Shown here: piece by piece, positions 33,237-42,370 of the stretch
Layout of the letters: each line of letters begins with the position of its first letter
How positions within the stretch are numbered: position 1 is the first letter of the stretch
Assembly: GCA_034189505.1 (NCBI GenBank)
Contig: JAXHUR010000004.1
Coordinates: forward strand, 4,757 to 68,756
Origin: Geoalkalibacter_A sp034189505
Lineage (GTDB): Bacteria; Desulfobacterota; Desulfuromonadia; Desulfuromonadales; Geoalkalibacteraceae
Reading direction: 5' to 3'
Length of the DNA: 64,000 bases
Translations under genes and position numbers: made by a program
The notes under the pieces: model-generated
Database searches by the model: none
Told to the model about the DNA's origin: nothing
The model's input: only the letters and a program-made list of their open reading frames with translations

Positions 33237-36200
33237 CTAAAGAAATGCTTTCAATTCTTTTTTTGCTGCTTGCAGCACATCCTCGCGCGACATGCGGCCG
33301 AGGTCTATGCTGAGCCGGTAATCGGGGGTGAAGCTGTAGCGTTCAGGGTCATCGAGACGTGCCAGAATTTTTTCCGGCGGCACCGGAGTCTCGGCGTGAA
33401 AGGCAAAAATAAGGCGGCGCCCGGTGAATTCGGCCAGCTCGATTTTGAGCTGTTTCATCAACACGCGCAGCTTCATCTGCTCGTGCAGCACCTGGGCCGG
33501 CTCCGGCAGCTCCCCGTAGCGGTCGCGCAGTTCATCGACCACCTCATACAGGGTCTGTTCGTCATCGGCTCCCGCCATCTTTTTATAGAATACCAGACGC
33601 TGGTTGGGATCGGGCATGTATTTTTCAGGCAGGAAGGCGGAAAGGCCCAACTTGATCTCCGGATCGATCTTCTGCTCGCGCTCGAGCCCCTTGAGTTCGG
33701 CGATCGTTTCTTCCAGCAGCTCGCTGTACATCTCGAAGCCGATGGCGGCGATCTGGCCGGACTGGTTGCCGCCGAGCAGATCGCCTGCGCCACGCAGCTC
33801 CAGGTCGTGGCTGGCGATACGGAAGCCTGACCCCAGGTCCGAGAGATCCTGCAGGATCTTCAGCCGCTCGCGGGCTTCGCGGGTGAGAGTGGCTTCGCCG
33901 GGGATGAGCAGATAGGCGTAGGCGCGCACATTGGAACGCCCGACGCGGCCGCGCAGCTGGTAGAGCTGCGCCAGCCCGAAGCAGTCGGCGCGATTGATGA
34001 TGATGGTGTTGGCCCGCGCGATGTCGATGCCGTTTTCGATGATGGTGCTGCACACCAGCACATCGGCGCGCCCTTCGATATAATCGAGCATCACCTGTTC
34101 GAGCTGTTTCTCCCCCATCTGTCCGTGCCCGACCGCCACCCGCGCTTCGGGGACCAGAGTCTGCACGAATTCGGCCATGGCGTTGATGGACTGCACCCGG
34201 TTGTGGACGAAGAAGACCTGGCCGCCGCGCCGCAGCTCGCGCCGGATCGCTTCGGCGATCACATCATCGTCGAACTTGGTGACATAGGTGCGCACCGCCA
34301 GCCGGTCCACCGGCGCGGTATCGATAACCGACAGGTCGCGCAGCCCGGCGAGGCTCATGTGCAGCGTGCGCGGAATGGGGGTGGCGGTGAGGGTCAGCAC
34401 GTCGACTGCGGCGCGCATCTTTTTGAGCTTCTCCTTGTGGCTGACGCCGAAGCGCTGTTCCTCATCGACGATGAGCAGACCAAGATCCTTGAAGCGCACA
34501 TCGCGCTGCAGCAGGCGGTGGGTGCCGATCAGGATATCGACCTTCCCCTCGGCGGCGCGCTCGAGGGTTTTCTTTATTTCGGCGGAGGTGCGCAGGCGCG
34601 ACACCATCTCCACCATCACGGCGGCATCGGAGAAGCGCTCGCGAAAGGTCTGCCAGTGCTGGCGCGCCAGCACCGTGGTCGGAACCAGCACCGCTGCCTG
34701 CTTGCCGTCCTCAACCGCTTTGAAGGCGGCGCGGATGGCGACCTCGGTCTTGCCGTAGCCCACATCGCCGCACACGATGCGATCCATGGGGCGCTCATTC
34801 TGCATGTCGGTAAGCACTTCTTCGATGGCCTGGGCCTGGTCGGGGGTCTCCTCGTAGGGGAAGGCCGCCTCGAATTCGCGATACATGCGATCCGGCGGCG
34901 AAAAGGAAAAAGCGCTGGCCATCTCACGCTGAGCGTAGATCTTGAGCAGTTCCCGCGCCAGCTCCTCGGCCGCGGCGCGCGCCCGCAGCTTGGCTTTCTC
35001 CCACCCCTGCCCGCCCATCTTGTCGAGACGCGGCGCGTGCCCTTCGCCGGCGACGTATTTCTGCACCTTCTCGATGCGATCCACCGGCAGGTAGAGTTTG
35101 TCGCCGCCGGCATATTCAAGGTGCATGAAATCGCCCTCGACCTCTCCCAGGGCAAGATGGCGCAGGCCGCGATAGATGCCGACGCCGTGGTCGGTGTGCA
35201 CGATGAAGTCGCCTTCCTTGAGCTCGGCCAGCGACGAGAGCATGGCCCGCGCCTTGGCACCGGCCCGGCCCCGGCGGCGCGCCCGGGCTCCGAAGATATC
35301 CTCCTCGGTAATGACGGCCAGGCGCTCATCCGGCAGCCGGAAGCCTGCGGACAGGTCTCCCAGCACCAGCAGCGGCTGTCCCTTGCGTGCATCGCCGAAG
35401 CGCGCATCCGGATCAAAAGGCGGTGATGCGCCGTGGGGTTCCAGAAGATCCTGCAGTCGTTCGGCCTGGCCGCGCTGGTGGCAGACCAGCAGGACGCGCC
35501 AGCCCTCATCACGCCACTGGCGCAGCCTCTCCACCAGCGGCGGCAGGGTGCCTCCTCCGGCTTTGAGGGCGGCGCGCAGATCGCCATTGCCCTGGACGTT
35601 GAAATGACAGCTGGGACGTTCGTCCTCGAGGCGATAGACCTGCAGCGCCACCAGGTCGATGCGCGACGGCGTGCGGGAAAGATTCTCTTCCAGTTCGCTG
35701 CCGGAGAGATACAGCTCCCGACAGCTGCCGTAGGGCTCCCCCTTGTCGACGGCCCGCTGTTCACCGTTGAGAGTTTCGGCGGCAAAACTGTCGGCTTCCT
35801 GCTCGAGGCGGGCCGGTTCAACGATCGTCCAGCGCCCGGTGCCGGCGTAATCGAAAAAGGTGTCGAGCCCTTCGTAGTTGAGGGGCAGCAGAAAGTGGCT
35901 CCCCGGGGCCAGCAGTCCTTCGCGCAACGCCTCGAGGCGTTGTTCGCGCTGGGAACGCGGCAGGTCGAGGGCGTCGCAGCGCTCCTTGAAGCGGCGTGTG
36001 AACCTGTCCCAGTGCGCGCCCGCCAGAATCAGCTCCCGTGCCGGCCGCAGGGTGAACTCTTTGATCTCTTCCTCGCGCGAGCGCTGATCGGCGGAATCAA
36101 AGGGACGGATGCGCTCGATGAAATCGCCGAAAAATTCCAGCCGCAAGGGCAGGTCATGGGTTGGCGGAAAAACGTCGATGATATCGCCCCGTACGGCAAA

Positions 36201-36725
36201 GGTCCCGCGGTCCTCCACCAGCGGTACCGACTGGTAGCCCAGTTCCTGCAGGCGGTGCACAAGCGGGGAGCGCTCGTGCTCGTCTTCAACCTTAAGCCTC
36301 AGGCTCAGATCTTTGAGGACGGTGCGCGGAATCACGCGCTGCATGGCGGCGCGGACCGGCAGAATCACCGCCCTGGCGCTGCCTTCAAGCATAGCGGCCA
36401 GAGTGGTGATGCGGCGCGCTTCCACTTCGGGATGGGGAGAGAGAGGCTCAAAAGGAGTGACTTCCCACTGCGGAAAAAGACAGATCTGCTCCGGCCGCTC
36501 CCAGAAAAAGGCGAGATCGCCGGCCAGGCGTTCGGCGCTGCTCTCGTCGGGCGTGAGAATGTAGAGGGGTTCGCTGGTTTCACGCAGCAATGCGGCCAGC
36601 AGAAAGGCATCGCAGGAGCCGGTCAGCCCCTGGATTTCTATGTGCCGTGCACCTTCGCGCACCCGTTGCAGCAGAGAACGGCTGGTGGCGTGTGAGATAT
36701 GCGCAGTTTCGTTGACTGAATCCAT
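33237..36725 (-). CDS. mfd: Transcription-repair coupling factor Mfd
   Basis: An 1162-residue Mfd with the full domain order: UvrB-like N-terminal module (about 20-350), the RNA polymerase-interacting CarD-like domain (GDFIVHTDHGVGIYRGLRHL, about 500), RecG-like helicase with GDVGYGKTEVAIRA, DEEQRFGVSHKEKLK and TLTATPIPRTLHMS, translocation motif after helicase motif VI, and the C-terminal TRCF domain. It releases stalled RNA polymerase and brings in UvrA, which is encoded at the end of the same run. The ATG at 36725 is chosen because an upstream ATG at 36755 lies inside the nadA terminator hairpin. Ribosome site is weak. Confidence 0.97.
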   Translation of the reverse strand: MDSVNETAHISHATSRSLLQRVREGARHIEIQGLTGSCDAFLLAALLRETSEPLYILTPDESSAERLAGDLAFFWERPEQICLFPQWEVTPFEPLSPHPEVEARRITTLAAMLEGSARAVILPVRAAMQRVIPRTVLKDLSLRLKVEDEHERSPLVHRLQELGYQSVPLVEDRGTFAVRGDIIDVFPPTHDLPLRLEFFGDFIERIRPFDSADQRSREEEIKEFTLRPARELILAGAHWDRFTRRFKERCDALDLPRSQREQRLEALREGLLAPGSHFLLPLNYEGLDTFFDYAGTGRWTIVEPARLEQEADSFAAETLNGEQRAVDKGEPYGSCRELYLSGSELEENLSRTPSRIDLVALQVYRLEDERPSCHFNVQGNGDLRAALKAGGGTLPPLVERLRQWRDEGWRVLLVCHQRGQAERLQDLLEPHGASPPFDPDARFGDARKGQPLLVLGDLSAGFRLPDERLAVITEEDIFGARARRRGRAGAKARAMLSSLAELKEGDFIVHTDHGVGIYRGLRHLALGEVEGDFMHLEYAGGDKLYLPVDRIEKVQKYVAGEGHAPRLDKMGGQGWEKAKLRARAAAEELARELLKIYAQREMASAFSFSPPDRMYREFEAAFPYEETPDQAQAIEEVLTDMQNERPMDRIVCGDVGYGKTEVAIRAAFKAVEDGKQAAVLVPTTVLARQHWQTFRERFSDAAVMVEMVSRLRTSAEIKKTLERAAEGKVDILIGTHRLLQRDVRFKDLGLLIVDEEQRFGVSHKEKLKKMRAAVDVLTLTATPIPRTLHMSLAGLRDLSVIDTAPVDRLAVRTYVTKFDDDVIAEAIRRELRRGGQVFFVHNRVQSINAMAEFVQTLVPEARVAVGHGQMGEKQLEQVMLDYIEGRADVLVCSTIIENGIDIARANTIIINRADCFGLAQLYQLRGRVGRSNVRAYAYLLIPGEATLTREARERLKILQDLSDLGSGFRIASHDLELRGAGDLLGGNQSGQIAAIGFEMYSELLEETIAELKGLEREQKIDPEIKLGLSAFLPEKYMPDPNQRLVFYKKMAGADDEQTLYEVVDELRDRYGELPEPAQVLHEQMKLRVLMKQLKIELAEFTGRRLIFAFHAETPVPPEKILARLDDPERYSFTPDYRLSIDLGRMSREDVLQAAKKELKAFL

Positions 36726-36737
36726 GTCCAAACAAGG

Positions 36738-36761
36738 AGGGGCGTGCCGTGGCACGCCCCT
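36738..36761 (-). terminator. Hairpin between nadA and mfd
   Basis: A perfect 11-bp stem, AGGGGCGTGCC and GGCACGCCCCT, with a 2-base loop. On the minus strand it is followed by CCTTGTTT, a weak U-tract. It probably ends nadA transcription just before the mfd start. Confidence 0.65.
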
Positions 36762-36787
36762 GGAAAGTCGTCGCGTTGGTTTGCGTT

Positions 36788-37702
36788 TCAGTCGCGCGGC
36801 ACCGCGAGCATGCAGTCCAGAGCCTGCTTGGCCCGTGCGCGGATAGCGGGCTCGACACTGATCTCGGGACTCATGTTCTGCAGGCTGTGCAGGATGTCTT
36901 CCAGCGAAGTCAGTTTCATATTGGGGCAGATGAGGCTGACGCTGGGCAGGATAAATTCCTTGTCCGGATTTTCCTTGCGCAGGCGGTAGAGAATGCCCAT
37001 CTCGGTGCCGACGATGAACTTTTTGGCTGAATTGGTGCGGGCGTATTCATACATGCCGCTGGTCGAGCAGATATGATGGGCCAGCGCAAGGACCTCCGGC
37101 GTACATTCAGGGTGCGCCATGAAGACCGCATCCGGGTTCTCCTCCAGGGCACGCTTGACTTCCTCGACCTTGAGCCGGTCGTGGGTCGGGCAGTAGCCTT
37201 CCCAGAAATGGCACTTTTTGTCGACGTGCCCGGCAATGTAGCGGCCCAGATTGCGGTCGGGCACCAGCAGCAGCTCCTCGGCGTCGATGGAGCGCGCCAC
37301 GTTGACGGCGTTGGAGCTGGTGCAGCAGATGTCGCTTTCGGCTTTGACGGCGGCGCTGGAGTTGACGTAGGTAACTACCACCGCTTCAGGATGCTGCGCT
37401 TTGAGATCCTTGAGCCCTTCGGCGGTCACCATGTCTGCCATCGGGCAGCCGGCATCGGCGCGCGGCAGCAGCACGATCTTGTCGGGTGCGAGAATCGCTG
37501 CGCTTTCGGCCATGAAATGCACGCCGCAGAAAACGATCACTTCGCGGTCGGTGCGCGCCGCTTCCATGGACAATCCGAGCGAGTCGCCGGTGATGTCGGC
37601 GATCTCCTGCACTTCGTCACGTTGATAATTATGGGCCAGAATCAGGGCGTTGCGCTCGCGCGCCAGACGCTTGATTTCCTGTTTGATTTCTTCCTGGTTC
37701 AT
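36788..37702 (-). CDS. nadA: Quinolinate synthase NadA
   Basis: A 304-residue [4Fe-4S] enzyme. The three cluster cysteines fit those in AESDICCTSSNAV, HFWEGYCPTHDRL and MAHPECTPEVLAL. Three structural repeats are seen: LILAHNYQRDEVQEIADITG, VVVTYVNSSAAVKAESD and FIVGTEMGILYRL. It condenses iminoaspartate and DHAP to quinolinate for NAD synthesis. The ATG at 37702 has GGAAGG 7 bases upstream; a GTG two codons earlier is less likely. It is transcribed divergently from the tat genes. Confidence 0.96.
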   Translation of the reverse strand: MNQEEIKQEIKRLARERNALILAHNYQRDEVQEIADITGDSLGLSMEAARTDREVIVFCGVHFMAESAAILAPDKIVLLPRADAGCPMADMVTAEGLKDLKAQHPEAVVVTYVNSSAAVKAESDICCTSSNAVNVARSIDAEELLLVPDRNLGRYIAGHVDKKCHFWEGYCPTHDRLKVEEVKRALEENPDAVFMAHPECTPEVLALAHHICSTSGMYEYARTNSAKKFIVGTEMGILYRLRKENPDKEFILPSVSLICPNMKLTSLEDILHSLQNMSPEISVEPAIRARAKQALDCMLAVPRD

Positions 37703-37788
37703 AAGCACGCCTTCCGTGTGAAGGAAACAGATGCGGTATACTAAAGTAAAACCCTTGATATGTCAAACCTTTATCTGTCCTTTCCGGC

Positions 37789-37818
37789 TTGACAGTTCAG
37801 CGGCGTTGGCGCTATTCT
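37789..37818 (+). promoter_or_regulatory. Sigma-70 promoter of the tat operon
   Basis: TTGACA (37789-37794), an 18-base spacer and TATTCT (37813-37818), about 60 bases upstream of the tatA/B start. Confidence 0.7.
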
Positions 37819-37879
37819 CGTATTTTTTCGACATCTTCCTACTGGGTTTTCCCCCTGAAACGCGAGAGGTTCTCACCCT

Positions 37880-38233
37880 ATGTTCGGAATCGGTATGCCG
37901 GAATTACTGCTTATTCTCGGTCTGGCGCTTATCGTCATCGGCCCCAAGAAGCTTCCCGATGTGGCCAAGGCCCTGGGGCGCGGAATGGCCGAGTTCAAGC
38001 GCGCCACCGAGGATCTTAAAAATACCATCAATACCGAATCCCAGGTTGCTGAAACCCGCGAACGTCTGCAGCGCGAAGGTAAAATAAAGGTTCCGGGCGC
38101 GCAGGCCGGCGGGGAGGAGGGGACCGCAGCCGAAGATTCTCCTGCTTCCAAAGCGGATGAGGAGCAGACTGCCGCTGCAGAACAGGCCGCCGGCGAAGAT
38201 GCCGGCCGGGAGGTTCATGATGGCAAACAGTGA
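37880..38233 (+). CDS. tatB: Twin-arginine translocase subunit TatA/TatB
   Basis: A 117-residue protein with one N-terminal membrane helix (PELLLILGLALIVIG), the hinge PKKLPDVAKALGRGM and an amphipathic helix (AEFKRATEDLKNTI), then a long acidic tail rich in Ala, Glu and Gln. Glu at position 8 is a TatB feature, although TatA-type proteins of two-component systems can look alike. With TatC it exports folded proteins that have twin-arginine signals, for instance the superoxide reductase at 19925-20410. It overlaps tatC by 14 bases, so the two are coupled. Confidence 0.88.
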   Translation: MFGIGMPELLLILGLALIVIGPKKLPDVAKALGRGMAEFKRATEDLKNTINTESQVAETRERLQREGKIKVPGAQAGGEEGTAAEDSPASKADEEQTAAAEQAAGEDAGREVHDGKQ

Positions 38234-39008
38234 GTCCATCGGTGAAGACCTGCCGTTTACGTCTCATCTTGAGGAACTGCGCAAGCGCCTGATGATCTCG
38301 GTTGGCGCCTGGCTGGTCTGTTTTCTGGGCAGTTACTCTTTTGCCGAAAAGCTGTTCGGGTTTATTGCCGATCCGGTGCGTCAGGCGCTTCCCGAGGGGC
38401 AAAAGCTGGTGTTTATCACGGCCACCGAGCCGTTTTTTACCTATCTCAAGGTTGCCGCCCTGGCCGGCCTTCTGGTGGCGCTGCCGGTTATTCTGTGGCA
38501 GATCTGGGCGTTTATCGCCCCTGGTCTTTATTCCCATGAGAAACGCTTCGCGGTGCCGTTTGTGGGGGCAAGTTTCTTATGCTTCGCCGCCGGTACCTAT
38601 TTCGGTTTTTTCCTGGTTTTCCCACAGATCTTCAAGTTTCTCATCGAGTTCGGCCTTGGCGGCGGTGTGGAGGCGATGCTCTCCATGGGGGCCTACCTGA
38701 GCATCTCCGCCAAGCTTCTACTGGCCTTCGGCCTGGTTTTCGAACTGCCCATTCTGATGTTTTTTCTCGGCCGCATGGGTGTTGTCGATCATCACTGGCT
38801 GAGCCGTAACCGCAAGTATGCCCTGCTGGTGGCCTTTGCCCTGGGGGCGATGCTGACTCCGCCGGATGTCTTTTCACAGACGGCGCTGGCGGTGCCGTTT
38901 GTGATTCTGTATGAGGCCAGCGTGTGGATCGTTCGCTTCACCGGTAAGAAACGGCGCGAGGAGGACGAGGAAGAGAATGCTGAAGAAGAGGGGTCGGCAG
39001 AAAGTTGA
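38220..39008 (+). CDS. tatC: Twin-arginine translocase subunit TatC
   Basis: A 262-residue membrane protein with six hydrophobic segments. LPFTSHLEELRKRLMISVG at the N-terminus is the twin-arginine signal-binding region, and FFTYLKVAALAGLLVALPVI, APGLYSHEKRF and LTPPDVFSQTALAVP are family hallmarks. The C-terminus is very acidic (EEDEEENAEEEG). It recognises Tat signal peptides. Two ATG codons are adjacent; 38220 is six bases from GGGAGG and is preferred over 38217. Its stop overlaps the next ATG. Confidence 0.95.
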   Translation: MANSESIGEDLPFTSHLEELRKRLMISVGAWLVCFLGSYSFAEKLFGFIADPVRQALPEGQKLVFITATEPFFTYLKVAALAGLLVALPVILWQIWAFIAPGLYSHEKRFAVPFVGASFLCFAAGTYFGFFLVFPQIFKFLIEFGLGGGVEAMLSMGAYLSISAKLLLAFGLVFELPILMFFLGRMGVVDHHWLSRNRKYALLVAFALGAMLTPPDVFSQTALAVPFVILYEASVWIVRFTGKKRREEDEEENAEEEGSAES

Positions 39009-39943
39009 TGGCAAACGCACTTGAAATCCAAGGTCTGCATAAATCATTCGACGGCGTCGAGGTGGTCCACGACCTGTCATTTCACATCGCACCGGGAGAG
39101 ATTTTCGGGCTGCTCGGTCCCAACGGTGCCGGAAAAAGCACCACCATCAACATGATCGCCGGCGTTACCCGGCCGGGTGCCGGACGCATCGAGGTGTTCG
39201 GCCACGACACCCGCAGCGATTTCCGCACCACGCGGCGCCTGACCGGTGTCATGCATCAGGAGATCGTGACCGACAATTTTTTTACCATCGGTCAGGCGCT
39301 TCAGTTTCATTCCGGCTATTACGGAGTCGCCGATGATCCTGCCTGGCGAAACCTGCTGATCGAACGGCTGGGGCTTGGTCCGCACCTGGAAAAGCCGATG
39401 ATGAAGCTTTCGGGCGGCCTCAAGCGGCGCTTCATGGTGGCCAAGGCCCTGATTCACCGCCCCCGGCTGCTGATTCTCGATGAGCCGACCGCCGGCGTCG
39501 ATGTCGAGCTGCGGCGAACCCTGTGGGACTTCGTGCGGGAAATCAACCGCGACGGAACCACCGTGCTGCTGACCACGCATTACCTGGAAGAAGCCGAAGC
39601 GATGTGCGAGCGCCTGGCCATTATGAATCACGGCCGGCTGGTGGCGCTGGAGCGCACCTCGGAGCTGCTGGCGCGCCTCGATGGCCGCACGGTGGTGCTG
39701 CATCTTCAGCGCCCCCTCGACGCGATGCCGGCCGAACTGACCCGCCTCGGCGCCGAGTGGCGTCCTGAACGCTCAGTGCTGAGCATCCCCCTGCCGGCGG
39801 AAATGACCGTTATCGAGTTGCTGGCCAAGCTGCACCGGCTCGATCTGCCGATTGCCGATCTGGAAGTGCGCCGTGCCGGCCTGGAGGAGATTTTTATCGA
39901 ATTGACCGGCATGGAACGCGGCGGGCACGAGGTGAAGGCATGA
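39008..39943 (+). CDS. ABC transporter ATP-binding protein
   Basis: A 311-residue ABC ATPase of the NatA/drug-export type. Walker A is LLGPNGAGKSTTINMIAG, the signature is MKLSGGLKRRFMVAKALI, Walker B is LLILDEPTAGVDVELRR, and the switch His is in LLTTHYLEEAEAM. A C-terminal regulatory extension (about 225-305) follows. It powers the permease encoded next, which it overlaps by 4 bases. Its ATG shares a base with the tatC stop, so an exporter is translationally coupled to the Tat genes. The substrate is unknown. Confidence 0.93.
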   Translation: MANALEIQGLHKSFDGVEVVHDLSFHIAPGEIFGLLGPNGAGKSTTINMIAGVTRPGAGRIEVFGHDTRSDFRTTRRLTGVMHQEIVTDNFFTIGQALQFHSGYYGVADDPAWRNLLIERLGLGPHLEKPMMKLSGGLKRRFMVAKALIHRPRLLILDEPTAGVDVELRRTLWDFVREINRDGTTVLLTTHYLEEAEAMCERLAIMNHGRLVALERTSELLARLDGRTVVLHLQRPLDAMPAELTRLGAEWRPERSVLSIPLPAEMTVIELLAKLHRLDLPIADLEVRRAGLEEIFIELTGMERGGHEVKA

Positions 39944-40728
39944 GTGAAGAGCAGGCGCCCCCGTGGAATTCCTGGCGGCCTTTCTGGACCCTGCTGCGGC
40001 GCGAGGTGTGGCGTTTCTGCAAGGTGTCGGCGCAGACGCTGCTGACGCCGATCATTACCGCCTCGTTGTACCTGTTTGTGTTCGGCGCGACGCTGGGAGA
40101 GCGCATCGCGGTGGTGGAGGGGTTCAGCTACGCCCAGTTCGTGGTGCCGGGGCTGATCCTGATGGGGGTGATCAATAATTCCTTCGCCAACGCGTCCTCG
40201 TCGCTGTTCGTGGCACGCTATATCGGCAACATCCTCGATCTGCTGGTGACGCCGATCACCGCCACCCAGTTCATTTTCGCCTATACCCTGGCCTCCATGC
40301 TGCGCGGCCTGCTGGTGGGGATTGCCGTGTGGGGTATTTCCACCTTTTTCGCGCCGCTGCCCTGGGTCAATCCGGCCGGGGCGGTCGTCATGGCATTGCT
40401 GGCGAGCTTCCTGTTCGCCCAGTTCGGCATCATCGCCGCCCTTTACGCCAACACCTTCGACGCCCTGTCGATGTTCAACAACTTTTTGATCCTGCCGTTG
40501 ATTTACCTGGGCGGCGTGTTCTACCCGATCTCGATCCTGCCGGCCCCCTGGGAGGGGCTCTCACGCCTCAATCCCCTGTTCTACCTGATCGAGGGGTTCC
40601 GTCATGCCCTGCTGGGAGAAGGAGATATCTCTTTCGGCACCGCCTTCGGCGCGGCGGCGGCCATGGCGGCCGTTCTGTTCGGCTGGGCTGCCTGGCTGAT
40701 CGGGCGCGGGTATAAACTGCGCAACTGA
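39940..40728 (+). CDS. ABC-2 type transporter permease
   Basis: A 262-residue membrane protein with six hydrophobic segments and the ABC-2 pattern: an N-terminal WTLLRREVWRFCKVSAQTLL amphipathic stretch, YAQFVVPGLILMGVINNSF, and the characteristic NNFLILPLIYLGGVFYPIS, PLFYLIEGFRHALLGEG. It pairs with the preceding ATPase, probably as a dimer, to export a polysaccharide, lipid or drug. ATGA overlap shows coupling. It is the last gene of the plus-strand run. Confidence 0.92.
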   Translation: MSEEQAPPWNSWRPFWTLLRREVWRFCKVSAQTLLTPIITASLYLFVFGATLGERIAVVEGFSYAQFVVPGLILMGVINNSFANASSSLFVARYIGNILDLLVTPITATQFIFAYTLASMLRGLLVGIAVWGISTFFAPLPWVNPAGAVVMALLASFLFAQFGIIAALYANTFDALSMFNNFLILPLIYLGGVFYPISILPAPWEGLSRLNPLFYLIEGFRHALLGEGDISFGTAFGAAAAMAAVLFGWAAWLIGRGYKLRN

Positions 40729-40766
40729 ATTTGAGACACGCATCTCCACGCCTTCAGGCTGACGCC

Positions 40767-41333
40767 TCAGAAATAACCGATAAATCCGATCCGGACGCTT
40801 TCATCGATGGTACGGGTGCTGCCGCTGTCCGGCTTGAGCCGCACATTCTGGTAGCCGACATAGACCTTGACGCGAGGCACCGCGGCGTAGGTCAGGCGGA
40901 CCTCGCTTTCCATCAGGCGATCGGAATCAAGAAATGAAAAGATTTCGGGCGCGTAGACGAAACGCCCGTCTACGCCGATGCCGCCGAGGCGCGGCGGGGC
41001 ATAGGCGGCACGGGCGCCGACGCCCAGGTTGAGAAAGTCAATGCTGTCGTTGGTGTTGCCGCCGTAAAGCTTGCCGCCGACACCCAACTCCAGGCCGGGG
41101 ATGTTGCCCGGCTCGCCGATGAAGTCGAGGCCGAGGCTGCCCAGAGAGGTTTCTTCCTCGTCGTTGTAGAGAAAGCGCGCATTGACCGAGGTGGCGCCGT
41201 ACTCATCGCGGCCCAGACTGTGGGCGTAGCCGAGCTGGAAGCTGTCGTCGTTGAAGTCGAGAACGATGCTGTCTGCCGCTGCAAGAGACGCGGAAAGACA
41301 CAGGCAGGTGGTGAGTAAAAGAATGAGCCGCAT
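40767..41333 (-). CDS. YfaZ-like outer-membrane beta-barrel protein
   Basis: A 188-residue exported protein. Signal peptide MRLILLLTTCLCLSASLAAA precedes alternating hydrophobic strands ending in an aromatic residue (VRIGFIGYF), as in outer-membrane barrels. LGYAHSLGRDEYGATSVNA, GLELGVGGKLYGG and VYVGYQNVRLKP fit the YfaZ family. About eight to ten strands can be drawn. Function is unknown. It converges on the ABC permease gene with a 38-base gap. A ribosome site (aaggagaaatgcaATG) supports the start. Confidence 0.82.
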   Translation of the reverse strand: MRLILLLTTCLCLSASLAAADSIVLDFNDDSFQLGYAHSLGRDEYGATSVNARFLYNDEEETSLGSLGLDFIGEPGNIPGLELGVGGKLYGGNTNDSIDFLNLGVGARAAYAPPRLGGIGVDGRFVYAPEIFSFLDSDRLMESEVRLTYAAVPRVKVYVGYQNVRLKPDSGSTRTIDESVRIGFIGYF

Positions 41334-41472
41334 TGCATTTCTCCTTGGTAAAAATTTTCATAAACTATGACACAACCTCATCGGTGGGGCAAGTTCAAGG
41401 GGACCCAGTTCAATGGAAAAGACAGCGCTCTTCCATAAAGACAAATTCAATTGTTCGAGTCGCAGGGGGAAA
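41334..41472. other. Intergenic stretch between yfaZ-like and gntR genes
   Basis: Holds the upstream region of the YfaZ-like gene on the minus strand. I see no clear promoter or further gene. Confidence 0.5.
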
Positions 41473-41503
41473 TAAAAAAACCCGTCGCTGAGAGGCGGGT
41501 TGA
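41473..41503 (-). terminator. Intrinsic terminator of gntR-type gene
   Basis: On the minus strand AACCCG - 11-base loop - CGGGTT followed by TTTTT, 12 bases after the regulator stop at 41515. Confidence 0.75.
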
Positions 41504-41514
41504 CGGGGCGAACG

Positions 41515-42228
41515 TCAGATGTCGACCATCTGATCGAGTACTGATTTTTCGGTGGACTCGCGCCCTTCTTCCCGGGCTATGCTCTGGATCAGGAGCTGTC
41601 CGCCGATGCTGGCCGTTTTGCGAACCAGGTTGTCGGCCTCATCCGGGTTGCGCCGCTTGAATGCCTCGATGATTTTGCGGTGCTCATCCACCGAGATCTG
41701 CATGCGGCCGGGCAGTGAAAGGCTGGCCAGGCGGGGACGGTTGAATTTTATGGCCAGCTGATTGATCAAATCGGCAAGTTTTTCATTGCCGGCGGCACGG
41801 ATGAACAGTTCGTGAAATTCGTTGTGCACCCGGTAGAATGCCTTGACGTCTCCTTCGTCGGCGAGTTGCTGCAGCTTGTCGTTGATCGATTCCAGTCGCT
41901 TGATGTCTCTGGCCGAGAGATTTTTGGCCGCCATCCGTGCGGCGTATCCTTCAAGGATCGCCTTGATGGCGTAGAACTCCTTGACATCACGCTCCGAAAG
42001 AGCGGTCACCACCGCACCCCGGCGGGGGATGACGGTCAGGTACCCTTCGGATTCCAGCTGCCGGAAAGCTTCCCTGATGGGAGTGCGGCTGATACCGAAA
42101 CGCTTCGCCAGTTCAGGCTCGGCCACTTTTTCACCCGGCTTCAGAACGCCGCGCAGGATAGCATCGCGGATCGTTTCGAGAATTTTCTCCCGCAGGGTCT
42201 GGTGTCGCTCGATCAGTCTTTTTTTCAC
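41515..42228 (-). CDS. GntR family regulator, FCD type
   Basis: A 237-residue regulator. The N-terminal winged helix (about 10-75) has LREKILETIRDAILRGVLKP and AKRFGISRTPIREAFRQLES. The C-terminal FCD ligand domain (about 85-220) has the metal-binding pattern: RVHNEFHELFI and VDEHRKIIEA His residues. Ligands of the group are mostly organic acids; the one here is unknown. The start is GTG at 42228 with GGGGAG seven bases upstream. A frame open to 42324 crosses the promoter and operator and is not used. The perfect palindrome over its own promoter shows likely autorepression. Confidence 0.88.
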   Translation of the reverse strand: MKKRLIERHQTLREKILETIRDAILRGVLKPGEKVAEPELAKRFGISRTPIREAFRQLESEGYLTVIPRRGAVVTALSERDVKEFYAIKAILEGYAARMAAKNLSARDIKRLESINDKLQQLADEGDVKAFYRVHNEFHELFIRAAGNEKLADLINQLAIKFNRPRLASLSLPGRMQISVDEHRKIIEAFKRRNPDEADNLVRKTASIGGQLLIQSIAREEGRESTEKSVLDQMVDI

Positions 42229-42255
42229 CCGTATTCTCCCCACATTGGACTTGCC

Positions 42256-42285
42256 CAATTGTATACAGTATACAATTGCTGTCAA
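42256..42285 (-). promoter_or_regulatory. gntR promoter with perfect palindromic operator
   Basis: Minus-strand promoter TTGACA (42285-42280), 16-base spacer, TACAAT (42263-42258). A 23-bp perfect palindrome (arm CAATTGTATAC, centre A, plus its complement; 42256-42278) covers the spacer and -10 box, so a bound dimer would block transcription. Confidence 0.85.
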
Positions 42286-42370
42286 GGTATTTCCCGGAAA
42301 GAGGTGCAAAAGATTTATATCCATCTAATGTTCGGCAGGGTGGGTGGAGAGTATAGAGACGGGAGGCGGA

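Noticed and set aside
34125..36695. Two plus-strand frames of over 400 codons
   Set aside because: They are antisense to mfd, which is intact over its full length.
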